A stretch of 64,000 bases of DNA from JAPORY01 sp965215385 (GCA_965215385.1 OZ244059.1:2356001-2420000); one strand, 5' to 3'; positions 19,238 through 28,769 are shown, counted from the first letter of the stretch. Notes: generated by a model from the letters alone, not told the origin. Translations and numbers: made by a program.

Positions 19238-19256
19238 TGACGCAGTAGATGCGTCA
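19238..19256. promoter_or_regulatory. Palindromic operator-like site before soeB
   Basis: TGACGCA, five bases, then TGCGTCA: a perfect 7-bp inverted repeat 31 bases before the soeB start. It sits in an unusually long (269 base) gap between soeA and soeB. It could bind a dimeric regulator or fold as a short hairpin; no T run follows, so it is not a simple terminator. Confidence 0.45.
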
Positions 19257-19287
19257 ATAATATTGTCGTCTAGTTTGTGATGAATGC

Positions 19288-20064
19288 ATGACTTCGTTAC
19301 CAACCCACACGGACCGAAAACTTGGCTTGGTCATTGACCTTGATACCTGCGTTGGTTGTCATGCCTGCGTAATTGCCTGCAAGGGCTGGAACACTGAGCA
19401 TTACGGTGCCCCGTTATCTGATCAGAATCCTTATGGCGCGTCCCCTTCAGGAACATTTCTCAATCGGGTCCATTCTTATGAGGTCTTGCCAGACGGCGGC
19501 GGCGAGGCACAAGTTTTTCACTTTCCGAAATCATGCCTGCATTGTGAAGACGCTCCCTGTGTTACCGTTTGCCCGACTGGCGCTTCTTATAAGCGCGTTG
19601 AGGACGGAATTGTTCTCGTAAACGAGGACGATTGTATCGGCTGCGGGCTATGTGCTTGGGCCTGTCCTTACGGGGCGCGTGAAATGGATGCGGCCGAGCG
19701 TGTGATGAAGAAGTGCACCCTGTGCGTTGATCGAATCTATAATGAGAACTTGTCGGTTGAGGATCGTGAGCCCGCATGTGTACGCACTTGCCCGGCGGGA
19801 GCGCGGCATTTTGGTGATTTCGCTGATCCTGAGAGCAATGTCTCAGCACTGGTAGTGGATCGTGGTGGTATTGATTTAATGGTCGAACAAGAAACGCGTC
19901 CCGTCAACAAGTACTTACCGCCACGGGCGAAAGACCATTTCGACGATCAGATTGATGTTTTAGCGCCATTGTTGGCACCGGTGGCACGCGAACCTGAGGG
20001 ATTTATGCGCTGGTTGGATGGTGCTCTAGGAAAGCTTGATGGTCGTTCGCTTCAGGAGACTTGA
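19288..20064 (+). CDS. soeB: Sulfite dehydrogenase iron-sulfur subunit SoeB
   Basis: A 258-residue ferredoxin-type electron-transfer subunit with four cysteine clusters: CVGCHACVIAC near residue 20, CLHCEDAPCVTVCPTGA near 80, CIGCGLCAWACPYGAR near 115 and a fourth built from CTLCVD and ACVRTCPAGARHFGD. This is the DmsB/NrfC type with four [4Fe-4S] sites, which carries electrons from the molybdenum subunit to the membrane anchor. It overlaps soeC by four bases (ATGA), so the two are translationally coupled. Start ATG 19288. Confidence 0.92.
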   Translation: MTSLPTHTDRKLGLVIDLDTCVGCHACVIACKGWNTEHYGAPLSDQNPYGASPSGTFLNRVHSYEVLPDGGGEAQVFHFPKSCLHCEDAPCVTVCPTGASYKRVEDGIVLVNEDDCIGCGLCAWACPYGAREMDAAERVMKKCTLCVDRIYNENLSVEDREPACVRTCPAGARHFGDFADPESNVSALVVDRGGIDLMVEQETRPVNKYLPPRAKDHFDDQIDVLAPLLAPVAREPEGFMRWLDGALGKLDGRSLQET

Positions 20065-20933
20065 TGCATCCGGCACCATCCATAATTCTTTTTACCGTAT
20101 TGTCGGGTATGGGGTTTGGGCTCCTGTTTTTCTTGGGCTTGGGGTTCGGCTCGACAGGCTATATCGCCTTGGTATTTTTTGCGCTGGCTTTTGCGCTCAG
20201 TGTTGGCGGGCTGCTTGCGTCGGCGTTTCATCTTGGACATCCCGAGCGAGCATTGAAAGCTTTCTCCCAGTGGCGGTCGAGCTGGTTGTCGCGAGAGGCC
20301 TGTTGCGCGGTATTTGCTCTTGTCACAATGGCTCTTTTGGCGGTGGGTCGGATTTTCTTCGAAATTCACTGGCCGGTTGTTGGATTAATCGGCAGTGCCT
20401 TTTGCCTGGTAACAGTACTGACCACATCAATGATTTATGCGCAGTTGCGTAGTGTACCGCGGTGGTACTCGGTGCTCACGCCTAGTTTATTTCTTGGATA
20501 TGCTGCAACTGGCGGTGCTTTGCTTGTCGGAGAGTTGGAATGGGCGCGGGCGTTGCTTGCGGTAACTGCAGGTCTGCAATTGGCGGGGTGGATGCGAGGT
20601 GACCGAGCTTTGGCGCACTCAGGAGCGTCGCTTGCGACGGCGACTGGATTAGGCGACCGTGGTAGACCGCGAAGCCTTGAGGTGCCGCATACGGAAGCCA
20701 ATTACTTGACCCGAGAGATGGTGTTCGTCGTTGCCCGTCACCACGCGAAGTTACTTCGCTTAGTTGTGGCAGTTTTGGCATTTGCTCTACCGCTGGTACT
20801 GCTTAGTCTGCCGCATAGCCATTTGGTCGCTGGTTTTGCCGTTCTATTACATGCGCTTGGGGTTTTTATTTCGCGCTGGCTATTTTTCGCAGAAGCTGAA
20901 CATGTTGTTAGTTTCTACTACGGTGCACGGTAG
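20061..20933 (+). CDS. soeC: Sulfite dehydrogenase membrane anchor SoeC (DmsC family)
   Basis: A 290-residue polytopic membrane protein with about eight hydrophobic segments, starting with IILFTVLSGMGFGLLFFLGLG. It matches the DmsC/SoeC anchor family, for example ASAFHLGHPERALKAFSQWRSSWLSREA, a typical motif of this family, and ends with SRWLFFAEAEHVVSFYYG. It anchors SoeAB to the inner face of the cytoplasmic membrane and hands electrons to quinone. The start ATG overlaps the soeB stop. Confidence 0.92.
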   Translation: MMHPAPSIILFTVLSGMGFGLLFFLGLGFGSTGYIALVFFALAFALSVGGLLASAFHLGHPERALKAFSQWRSSWLSREACCAVFALVTMALLAVGRIFFEIHWPVVGLIGSAFCLVTVLTTSMIYAQLRSVPRWYSVLTPSLFLGYAATGGALLVGELEWARALLAVTAGLQLAGWMRGDRALAHSGASLATATGLGDRGRPRSLEVPHTEANYLTREMVFVVARHHAKLLRLVVAVLAFALPLVLLSLPHSHLVAGFAVLLHALGVFISRWLFFAEAEHVVSFYYGAR

Positions 20934-21068
20934 TCTTTTTTTCGACCGACTCTGTCGGGTGTACGTGACTTTCTGACGTTATCTGTCGATCACCAATCGA
21001 AAACGACGAGGATGGCCCGAAAATTCGGCAATGTCTCAATTTGAAATTCACTCGGCCCCATTTTTCAG

Positions 21069-21098
21069 TTGACGCTTTACCGAAAAGACGTTTACAAT
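21069..21098 (+). promoter_or_regulatory. Sigma-70-like promoter of the poly-C gene
   Basis: TTGACG at 21069-21074, an 18-base spacer and TACAAT at 21093-21098. Transcription would begin near 21105. The -10 element overlaps an ATG at 21097 that opens the currently unbroken frame, so that ATG would lie upstream of the transcript and could not be used from this promoter. Confidence 0.6.
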
Positions 21099-21127
21099 GC
21101 GGCACAATGTCAAACCTGGAGAAATAC

Positions 21128-21792
21128 ATGAAACGCCCCCCCCCCCCCTTAAGTTAACAAACCTCCTGCTTCTGCTCGTGTTGCTGGCAGGAGCTGCGGT
21201 GCCAGCCGTGGCGCAGACGACCGTAACAAGCAGCGGGCGCGTTGGTCCAACGGCTTGCCTTGATCTGGAAGAAGTCATTTCTAACGGCTTCTCCATCACG
21301 GAAATAAATTCAGGCAATATCAGATATACTAGTCCGCGAATAACCTGGAATCAATACACCGGGCGGCTTGGTGATTCATCAGCCCCCGACCAGATCGATT
21401 TTTATGTGGCAATTTCCAACGCCCGCTCCAAAGCAGCAACGGCCGGAATACGGACTCCTGTATCACGCGGGAATGATTTTCCCGGTAATTCTACCCCATA
21501 TATATTGAACGCAAGCTTATCGCCGAAAACGTTATATTATTTCGAACTTTATGCGGCGCCGTCAGGCTCTATCCCGAAACTGGTGTTTGCCCGCCGCTGC
21601 TTTATGACCGGCGGCAGCTACACGATGACGGTCGCCCCAAATACTCAGGGCCAATCGAGCGGGTGCTTCACAATCAGCCCCCTCACCCAACAGGATGTTC
21701 GCAACTGCTGGTGCGGGCGTAAGTCGACGCTACGCTTGTTCAGCGCAACACAGGACAACACCGATTTCCTGAACATGTTGGGATGCCTGTAG
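21128..21792 (+). CDS. Secreted Cys-containing protein of unknown function, with poly-C tract in the signal peptide
   Basis: The best start is ATG 21128, preceded by GGAG at 21117-21120 and a promoter further up. Codons 3-7 contain a run of 13 C (21136-21148). With 13 C the frame stops after nine codons; with 11 or 14 C it would read MKR, three or four prolines, LKL, then TNLLLLLVLLAG and a signal-peptidase site at AVAQ, giving a mature protein of about 190 residues. The downstream frame is open to 21792 without errors. The mature part has several cysteines and a beta-rich pattern (LSPKTLYYFELYAA recalls a fibronectin-type strand) but no family is recognised. In the present sequence it can be read only from ATG 21097, which overlaps the -10 box. 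Confidence 0.6.
21136..21148 (+). repeat. Homopolymeric tract of 13 C
   Basis: Thirteen consecutive C inside the signal-peptide codons of a secreted protein. Such a tract is prone to slipped-strand length change and is far longer than any other C run in the window. It sets whether the preferred start is in frame (11 or 14) or out of frame (12 or 13). Confidence 0.9.
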
Positions 21793-22142
21793 CAACTTTC
21801 TGGACATCAGTGCGGCGGTATCCCGGTCATCCTTGTCGTCGTAGACCGCCGGTACCGCCGCCTATCGTTCAGTATGACGGTGCCCGTGAGTGCATCGCTG
21901 GAGCCGCCGCGACCCCATCGACAAAAGCCAGCAGGGACACTTTCAAACTGAGATAATACCGAAAATCCCATCCGCTTGAAAAAAGACTTTTTTGTGCATT
22001 ATGGAAGTCCACGACGAGTCAAAACGTGCCATCTGACTTACAATACGAGAGTTAGGAACGAAGCCGGTGGCTTGATGCGACAAAACTGGCTAATGACAGC
22101 AATGTGTAACTCATTCGTGCAATAACTGAAAGGGGCGAAACC
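21793..22142. other. Intergenic region
   Basis: About 350 bases between the secreted-protein gene and the next small gene. No open frame with recognisable content; the first 150 bases are GC-rich and look like non-coding or decayed sequence. Confidence 0.3.
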
Positions 22143-22376
22143 ATGAAAAGTACTTCTGCGACCGCGCAGCATCAGACTGGTGCGCGGTCCGAGGAACAAG
22201 AACAGTCGATCGGTCCGAGCAAAATGTTGCAACAATTGATTGCCGACGGACAAATCTTAGTACCAGCTGCTGGTTATGCTGAGCCAACGGTGCCAACCGC
22301 CTATACGTATGTCCCGACTTTGACCGCTGGGCACAGTATGCCAAATCCAACGCGACCTAAGGCGGATAATGCCTAA
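22143..22376 (+). CDS. Small hypothetical protein coupled to the Clp-fold protease gene
   Basis: A 77-residue frame preceded by AAAGGGG at a suitable distance. It is polar with a Pro/Thr-rich end (PTVPTAYTYVPTLTAG) and no recognised domain. Its stop codon lies inside the start of the next gene (ATGCCTAA at 22369-22376), the kind of overlap that couples translation, which argues that it is a real gene of the same operon. Function unknown; the downstream partner is a broken SDH-type Clp-fold serine protease gene. Confidence 0.5.
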   Translation: MKSTSATAQHQTGARSEEQEQSIGPSKMLQQLIADGQILVPAAGYAEPTVPTAYTYVPTLTAGHSMPNPTRPKADNA

Positions 22377-23280
22377 CTGGTCTAGAGTACTAAACCAGAT
22401 CGAAGGCGCGAGCGAGAACGGAGACGCTCATGCCTTCGACACCGTACGCCGAAAAACACCTGTTAGATCTTCATCGGCATACTGGTCGCAACGTAATTGC
22501 CTACTACTCGGGCTTCCTAACAAAGCCAAGAGTCGACGGCATCGATATCAACGATGAAGATAAGAACGGCTTTATGGCGTGTATTCACGAAACGGACCGA
22601 GCCAAGGGACTAGATCTCCTTCTCCATACAGGTGGGGGTAATGTGGCTGCCACCGAATCCCTGTGGATTATTTGAGACAGATGTTCAATGATGATATCCG
22701 TGCCATCGTGCCACAGATTGCTATGTCAGCCGGCACGCTGCTGGTCTGCGCTTGCCCACTCCATCTTGATGGGAAAACACTCCAATATTGGCCCGGTTGA
22801 TCCTCAAATTAATGGCATCCCATGCGTCGCTGTTGTTGAGGAGGTAAAGAAGGCATACGCTGAGATCGCAAAGGACCAGCGAACAGCTCTTTTTTGGAGT
22901 TTGATACTCAGCAAATTAAGCCCGTCCTTCCTTCTACAGTGTGAATCGTCCATAGAGAATTCCAAGTGTTTTCTAAGGAAGGTCCTTAAAGACGGCATGC
23001 TGAGAGACTTATCGCCTCAGGAAAAGCGCGAAACTGCCGAGCGGATCACGGAGCGGCTGACAGATTTAAGTCCCATAATCGCCATATTCATTTTCGGGAA
23101 TGCTCCGAGATTGGCCTCAATATAAAAATGCTTGCGGCTCCTGAAACGAAACCGCTTCAGGATAAAGTGTTAACCGTGCACCATTGTTACTTATACACTC
23201 TATCCAACACACCGGCATTCAAAATCATTGAGGATCATCGGGGCAGATCGTTCATCAAGCGTATGCAACCAACGCATTAG
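22369..23280 (+). pseudogene. SDH-family Clp-fold serine proteinase gene, several frameshifts
   Basis: Pieces of one protein appear in different frames: MPNWSRVLNQIEGA at 22369; then a 22430-22672 frame with HTGRNVIAYYSGFL and LLLHTGGGNVAATES; then DIRAIVPQIAMSAGTLL near 22690-22745 in another frame; then MGKHSNIGPVDPQINGIP to about 23070; and finally VLTVHHCYLYTLSNTPAFKIIE up to a stop at 23280. Together they follow an SDH/SppA-like Clp-fold serine protease of about 300 residues, including the catalytic-serine segment MSAG. At least four frame changes are needed, so it is inactive, unless sequencing errors are dense here. It overlaps the preceding small gene. Confidence 0.8.
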
Positions 23281-23746
23281 TAGTCGCGGATATTCGAGAC
23301 CATTCTCGTCTCGTGCCATATTTGCTTTGCGGTTGGAACCAGTGCATAAACCAAACGGTGATGGGCGAGTGAGAGTGCCTCAGAGAGGAAAGATCAACAA
23401 GCAGCTTTCGTAGCGTACCTTGCCGTGAATGTTGTCAGGAACCCCTTAACGCGTCGGTATAGAAATATGCGGTCTGCGGTATTGAGCCACAAAGACTTCC
23501 CATCAACGGCGCCGCGACCTTTCGTCTGCATTAAGGCTATACCTATGAGATACTATGGTGGGGCGAAGAAGGAAATCGAGAGTCTGCCGCTGGGAATCAA
23601 GATGTCTATGAACGACAACGAACCCCAAAAAGGCCGAAAGGCGGAGGAGAAAAATTCGGCAATCGAGATCTCTAGCCCCTCGTCTCTCCTTGAGAGGAGG
23701 GCACGGCGGAGAAGCGGATGGGCGATTGCTGATAGGACTCGATATA
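23281..23746. other. Intergenic region between converging genes
   Basis: About 465 bases. Open frames exist on both strands but mirror each other and have no recognisable domains. Nothing supported. Confidence 0.3.
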
Positions 23747-25699
23747 TTAGATATCGATGTCTGAAACAAAGCGAGCATTTTCCTGAATATAGTCATACCG
23801 CGCTTCTGCTTTTTTGCCCATGAGCCGCTCAACTAAGTCAGTGGTCTGACCGGGCATCTCCTCATCAATGCTCACCTTGATCAATTTGCGAGATGTTGGA
23901 TCCATCGTCGTCTCTTTTAGGTCTTTTGCATCCATTTCTCCTAAACCCTTGAACCGCGAGACAGTGATCTGACCCTTTCCGCCAAGCCCTTGCTTGAGGA
24001 GTCGATCCCGTTCGAGTTCATCCAGAGCATAGACTCTTTGATTCCCTTGAGCGAGCCGAAACAACGGTGGGCAGGCGAGATAAAGATGACCAGCATCAAT
24101 AATTGACCGCATCTTGGCGAAAAAAAATGTCATCAGTAATGAAGCAATATGGGCACCGTCGACATCGGCATCCGTCATAATAATGACTTTTTCGTAACGC
24201 AGGTCATCAACATTGAATTTAGAGCCTAGACCCACTCCGAGTGCTTGGCTCAAGTCAGCAATCTCGGCGTTAGATTCAAGCTTACTTGAAGCGGACCCCA
24301 ACACATTGAGTATTTTACCGCGTAAGGGTAACAAGGCTTGCGTCGTGCGTTCTCGCGCCATTTTTGCCGAGCCACCGGCACTATCCCCCTCAACGATAAA
24401 AATCTCGGTTCCCTCCCGTTCACGTCGCGTGCAATCGACCAGTTTGCCGGGGAGACGAAGTCTGCGGGTCGCCGACTTTCGTTGTGTTTCTTTCTCTTGT
24501 CGTCTTCGGATACGCTCCTCAGCCCGAAGAATTAGAAAGTCCAAGATGGCACCCGCACTCTTGGTATCAGCAGCCAGCCAGTTGTCGAAGTGATCGCGAA
24601 CGGCATTCTCAATCATTCGTTGCGCCTCGGCGGTTGCGAGACGGTCTTTGGTCTGCCCCACGAACTCTGGTTCACGGATAAAGCAACTCAGTAATGCACA
24701 ACCGGTCGTCACAATGTCGTCACGGCTGACTTGCGACGCTTTGCGATTGTTTGCGAGTTCGCCGTGAGCCCGAATACCTTTGAGAATTGCCGCCCAAAAA
24801 CCGGACTCGTGCGTACCACCTTCGGGGGTCGGCACTGTGTTGCAATAAGATTGAATAAATCCGTCCTGCGCCGGGCTCCAATTTATTGCCCACTCGACTC
24901 GTCCAGGTTGCTCGAACTTTTCCCTAAAGTCCACTGTTCCAGCGAACGGGCTCTCAGCATAGCAAGACTGGCCCTGAAGGCGATCGGTGAGATAATCGGA
25001 AAGACCGCCGGGAAAGTGGAAAGTTGCATTTTGCGGGACGCTTGCGTCCGCAACATGTGACCGCCAGCGAATCTCAACGCCAGAGAAAAGATAGGCTTTA
25101 GAGCGTGCCATCGCAAATAGCTTTGCAGGCTTAAACCGGTGACGACCGAAGATCTCTTCATCGGCGTGAAACGTCACGGTTGTGCCACGGCGATTATGGA
25201 CTTCACCCAAATTCGTCAACGGACCTAGCGGTTGGCCGCGCGAGAATCTTTGCCCGTACAATTGTCGGTCTCGAGCAACTTCGACAATCAGCGAGTCGGA
25301 TAGAGCGTTTACGACCGATGCGCCGACGCCGTGTAGCCCGCCAGAAATTTCGTAGGTCTCACCCGAAAATTTACCACCCGCATGCAACGTACAGAAGATA
25401 ACCTCTAGCGCACTCTTTTCTGGAAATTTCGGATGTGGGGAGACGGGAATGCCCCGACCGTTGTCTCGGATTGTAACAGCGTAATCATTGTGCAACGTGA
25501 TTTCGATCCGCGTGGCGTGGCCAGCCACCGCCTCATCCATCGCGTTATCAAGAATCTCGGCGACCAAGTGATGCAGCGCGGGTCCATCGGTGCCACCGAT
25601 ATACATGCCCGGTCGCTTTCGAACCGGCTCAAGACCCTCAAGCACCTCAATGTCAGACGCATCATAGGCTAAAGTTGCGGTGTCCAAGATGACGCTCAT
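23747..25699 (-). CDS. parE: DNA topoisomerase IV subunit B
   Basis: The 650-residue ATPase and TOPRIM subunit of topoisomerase IV, which decatenates daughter chromosomes together with ParC. The GHKL ATPase motifs are EILDNAMDEA, DNGRGIP and GGLHGVGASVVNAL; the TOPRIM motifs are EGDSAGGSA near residue 437 and DADVDGAHI near 507. The length and the C-terminus YDYIQENARFV fit ParE rather than the longer GyrB. ParC is not nearby. Complete, single gene, start ATG 25699. Confidence 0.95.
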   Translation of the reverse strand: MSVILDTATLAYDASDIEVLEGLEPVRKRPGMYIGGTDGPALHHLVAEILDNAMDEAVAGHATRIEITLHNDYAVTIRDNGRGIPVSPHPKFPEKSALEVIFCTLHAGGKFSGETYEISGGLHGVGASVVNALSDSLIVEVARDRQLYGQRFSRGQPLGPLTNLGEVHNRRGTTVTFHADEEIFGRHRFKPAKLFAMARSKAYLFSGVEIRWRSHVADASVPQNATFHFPGGLSDYLTDRLQGQSCYAESPFAGTVDFREKFEQPGRVEWAINWSPAQDGFIQSYCNTVPTPEGGTHESGFWAAILKGIRAHGELANNRKASQVSRDDIVTTGCALLSCFIREPEFVGQTKDRLATAEAQRMIENAVRDHFDNWLAADTKSAGAILDFLILRAEERIRRRQEKETQRKSATRRLRLPGKLVDCTRREREGTEIFIVEGDSAGGSAKMARERTTQALLPLRGKILNVLGSASSKLESNAEIADLSQALGVGLGSKFNVDDLRYEKVIIMTDADVDGAHIASLLMTFFFAKMRSIIDAGHLYLACPPLFRLAQGNQRVYALDELERDRLLKQGLGGKGQITVSRFKGLGEMDAKDLKETTMDPTSRKLIKVSIDEEMPGQTTDLVERLMGKKAEARYDYIQENARFVSDIDI

Positions 25700-26108
25700 T
25701 CAATAGGGAAAGTTATGCAAAATACCATATATAATCAGAATTTTCTTGTAAAGACTTGATATAGGAATAAACCCAGGTACTCAGACAATAGGCCCCAAAA
25801 CAACCCAAGAAATGGCCGGCCGGCGGGTTCCTGATCTTGCCGTCAATTTTCGCGAGCAATTAGTGGCGTACTTGATGCGCCGAGCTCAATGACACTCTGG
25901 CTTGGCAGGAGGTTTGTAGGCGAGCTTCGGCAGACAATACTCTCCCCCCTGAGCACGCCACAGGTTTTTATGGCAGACTGTCTTGTTTGGCTGCAAGCGC
26001 ATCTACATAGGTAGTGAGGTGGTTCCCTCAGCCCGATCGGACCTCACCATCCTTTCGCATCTCAAAGAGATTTTCGGCCGTAGTGACGGCAGCGGTACGC
26101 TCTGCAAC
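25700..26108. other. Intergenic region upstream of parE
   Basis: About 400 bases between trcR and parE, both on minus. AT-rich sequence at 25720-25770 is the likely parE promoter region. No gene seen. Confidence 0.35.
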
Positions 26109-26780
26109 TTACTTGGGGGTTTCCGTTGCTCCAAGCGAGAATGACTCCAAACCTTCAATCGCTGTCGGAATTTTAAGGTTGGTTTCCATTGCGAGGCTTT
26201 GTTCGGTTGGGATGAGTTTGCGGCTTTCTTTCTCGGGATTAGGGGGAGTTTCTTTTGCCTTGCGCTCAGCTGCCTTTTGCACTGCTTGGTCAAGTTCAGA
26301 CTGTTTTGTTAACCCGAGTACGACCGGATCAACGGGTTGCAGATTAGAAATGTTCCAGTGGGTCCGGTTACGAACCGCCAAGATGGTCGGTTTTGTCGTT
26401 CCGACCAATTTGGAGATCTGTGCATCAGTCAGTTCAGGATGGAATTTTACCAACCACAAGATCGCAGCCGGCTTATCTTGTCGCTTTGATAAGGGAGTAT
26501 ATCGAGGACCGCGCCGCTTTTCCTCTCCAACCGCAGCTGGATTGAACTTAAGCGTCAACTTGTGCAATGGGTCGTTTTCGGCCGCGGTGATTTCCTCTTG
26601 CGATAGCTGGTTACTCGCAATCGGATCAAAACCCTTGACCCCGGTCGCCACGTCGCCGTCGGCAATGCCTTGAATTTCAAGCTCGTGCATCGCAACGAAG
26701 TCAGCAATTTGCTTGAAGCTAATCGTTGTATTGTCAACAAGCCAGACAGCGGTGGCTCGTGCCATGAGCGGTTTTGTCAT
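26109..26780 (-). CDS. trcR: Cell cycle transcriptional regulator TrcR (DUF1013)
   Basis: A 223-residue protein with the DUF1013 signature of alphaproteobacteria: MARATAVWLVDNTTISFKQ at the start, GIADGDVATGVKGFDPIA, then YTPLSKRQDKPAAILWLV and KLVGTTKPTILAVRNRTHWN. TrcR is linked to CtrA/CcrM cell-cycle control and RNA polymerase in related bacteria. The C-terminal 60 residues are charged and low in complexity. The gene stands alone. It is one of the strongest taxonomic markers in the window. Confidence 0.9.
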   Translation of the reverse strand: MTKPLMARATAVWLVDNTTISFKQIADFVAMHELEIQGIADGDVATGVKGFDPIASNQLSQEEITAAENDPLHKLTLKFNPAAVGEEKRRGPRYTPLSKRQDKPAAILWLVKFHPELTDAQISKLVGTTKPTILAVRNRTHWNISNLQPVDPVVLGLTKQSELDQAVQKAAERKAKETPPNPEKESRKLIPTEQSLAMETNLKIPTAIEGLESFSLGATETPK

Positions 26781-27167
26781 CGCGGTTTTTCTCCAACAAG
26801 CTAGTGAGCAGTATTGCTGAGAACGGCAGATTCTGCAACCCCAAAGCCGTTTGTCGTTATTTTAAGACTGCCTAGGAATGCAAGGCAGCAAATTTGCTGC
26901 CCCTATTGAATCTGGGGACTGGTCGTATTCGGCACAAAAATTGGGATGTTTGGTTAGCAAGTCAAGAGAAATCCGTCAAAGCTGAATCACAACATTATAC
27001 TGTTGTCTTGCGAAGGTGCTGTTCATCGTCAGATGGGACGGTGGATGAAGAATGCGCCAGAGACGACATCTGACAAGCGAGAGCTGAGGTGTTAGATCAA
27101 TAAGAAGAATTGTGCCCAATGAAGCTTAGAATGATGCCCTCTTGCTCCTCGGTCGGGCCGAATTTTC
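26781..27167. other. Intergenic region upstream of trcR
   Basis: About 390 bases between two minus-strand genes, with no open frame of interest. Presumably the trcR promoter and the 3' end of the preceding transcript. Confidence 0.3.
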
Positions 27168-28154
27168 CTAAGCGGCTACTTTCAAAACGATCTTGCCGAT
27201 ATGTACGGAACTCTCCATACGACGGTGAGCTTCGTGGGCGGACTCCAACGGGAATTCAGAGTCGATGATTGGCTGAATCCTTTTATTTTCTAGGTAAGGC
27301 CAAACTTCTGACCGTAACTTCTGAGCAATTTTTGCCTTCGCCAGATCTGATTGCGGACGAAGCGTTGAGCCCGTGACGATGAGGCGACGGGTCATGAGGC
27401 GGGCGAGGTTCAGTTCGACTTTCGAGCCTTGCAAGAACGCAATTTGTACCAATCTACCGTCCTCTGCGAGAGCTTTGAGGTTGCGAGCGATGTAGTGACC
27501 CCCAACCATATCAAGAATCAAGTTGGCACCGCCTTCTTGCAGGAGGATTGGCACGAAGTCTTCGTCATGATAATTAATCGCTCGCGCCGCTCCAAGATTT
27601 ATACAAGCCGCACATTTTTTGCTTGAGCCAGCAGTCGCGAAAACTCTTGCGGCAAAGAGCTTTCCTAATTGAATGGCCGTCGTGCCGATTCCCGAAGAGC
27701 CGCCGTGAACGAGGAAGATTTCGCCCGCTGTTAATTTTCCGCGCATGAAGACATTTGAATAAACAGTAAAGAAGGTTTCGGGCAGGCAGGCAGCCTCCTT
27801 TAGGCTTAGGCTTTTAGGGACTGGAAGGCAGTGTGTTGCCGGTGTGGCGGCATATTCGGCGTAGCCACCCCCCGGTAGCAACGCACAAACTCGGTCTCCG
27901 ACTGACCATTCCGTAACCCCGTCGCCAATAGTAACGATTTCACCCGCTGCCTCAAGCCCGGGTAGATCACTTGCATTTGCTGGTGGAGCATACGCGCCCA
28001 TTCGTTGCAAAACATCGGGCCGGTTTACCCCCGCCCAAGCGACCTTGATGACGACCTGATCGTATCGCGGTTTGGGTATTGGTCTTGCGGCCAAACTTAG
28101 AACCTCAGGACCCCCGGCAGTTCGAATTTCAATAGCTCGCATTTCATTCGGCAC
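27168..28154 (-). CDS. NAD(P)H quinone oxidoreductase, PIG3/TP53I3-like zinc-independent MDR family
   Basis: A 328-residue medium-chain reductase without the zinc cysteines. Features: MRAIEIRTAGGPEVL at the start, the substrate-side NRPDVLQRMGAY, DLPGLEAAGEI, the nucleotide-binding GGSSGIGTTAIQLGK, and LILDMVGGHYIARNL. It probably reduces quinones with NADPH. The GTG start at 28154 is chosen because AAGGAG lies eight bases before it; a longer frame continues upstream to 28223 without a better site. Single gene. Confidence 0.88.
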   Translation of the reverse strand: MPNEMRAIEIRTAGGPEVLSLAARPIPKPRYDQVVIKVAWAGVNRPDVLQRMGAYAPPANASDLPGLEAAGEIVTIGDGVTEWSVGDRVCALLPGGGYAEYAATPATHCLPVPKSLSLKEAACLPETFFTVYSNVFMRGKLTAGEIFLVHGGSSGIGTTAIQLGKLFAARVFATAGSSKKCAACINLGAARAINYHDEDFVPILLQEGGANLILDMVGGHYIARNLKALAEDGRLVQIAFLQGSKVELNLARLMTRRLIVTGSTLRPQSDLAKAKIAQKLRSEVWPYLENKRIQPIIDSEFPLESAHEAHRRMESSVHIGKIVLKVAA

Positions 28155-28443
28155 GATGTCTTCTCCTTGCTGTTGGCGGTTTGGGTTGCCGACGAATCCT
28201 CCTTGGCCGCGGTCGACCATCACATCGCGCTTATGCGCCCCGTGCCGGTTTGTTCTATTGAGACCTCGGGTCTTGAACGGCCGAACTCGTTGTGTCGTTG
28301 GAAAACCTAACGCTTGTGACTTGATGACGAAAGTTCTTAGATGCCAGCAACTCCCTTCTCAAGAGCTTCTATCATTCGGCGTATGAGCTGCACCATGACT
28401 GAGTTTAAGCTTGTGATTTGCAATTGATCATGTTACCTATGTG
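28155..28443. other. Intergenic region before the SRP RNA
   Basis: Holds the divergent start regions of the oxidoreductase (minus) and of the SRP RNA (plus). No gene supported. Confidence 0.3.
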
Positions 28444-28541
28444 GTGAGAGGTTGGCGCGGATGAGCGCCTCACCAACCCGGTCAGGTCCGGAAGGAAGCA
28501 GCCGTAACGAGCCCCGCTTGGGTCGTTGACCAACCTCTCGC
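28444..28541 (+). ncRNA. ffs: Signal recognition particle RNA (4.5S, small bacterial type)
   Basis: The conserved Ffh-binding hairpin GGTCCGGAAGGAAGCAGC is present at 28485-28502, with the GNRA-type GGAA loop, followed by CGTAACGAGC. The ends pair perfectly: GAGAGGTTGG at 28446-28455 with CCAACCTCTC at 28530-28539. The RNA is about 98 bases and binds Ffh to target membrane proteins. Ends are estimated from the stem. Confidence 0.95.
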
Positions 28542-28769
28542 TAGATCAGATTCCGCAATCGGGAAGACTTTAGTCATCTGCCCGTGCCCTTCGGTCAAAT
28601 AATTAACCCAGAAACACGGGTACCCTTCTCACGACAATAAGTTACGCAGCGATTCACAATTTTCGAGCGCAAATATTCAGTACTTGCTTGCACAAACGGA
28701 ATGGATCGCGAAGGTGATTCGGGCCGGTAAAAACTGAGACTGAGATGCTAATTTAGAGAGCCGGTCGCC
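28542..28769. other. Spacer between SRP RNA and smpB
   Basis: About 230 bases with no open frame of interest; contains the smpB upstream region. Confidence 0.3.
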
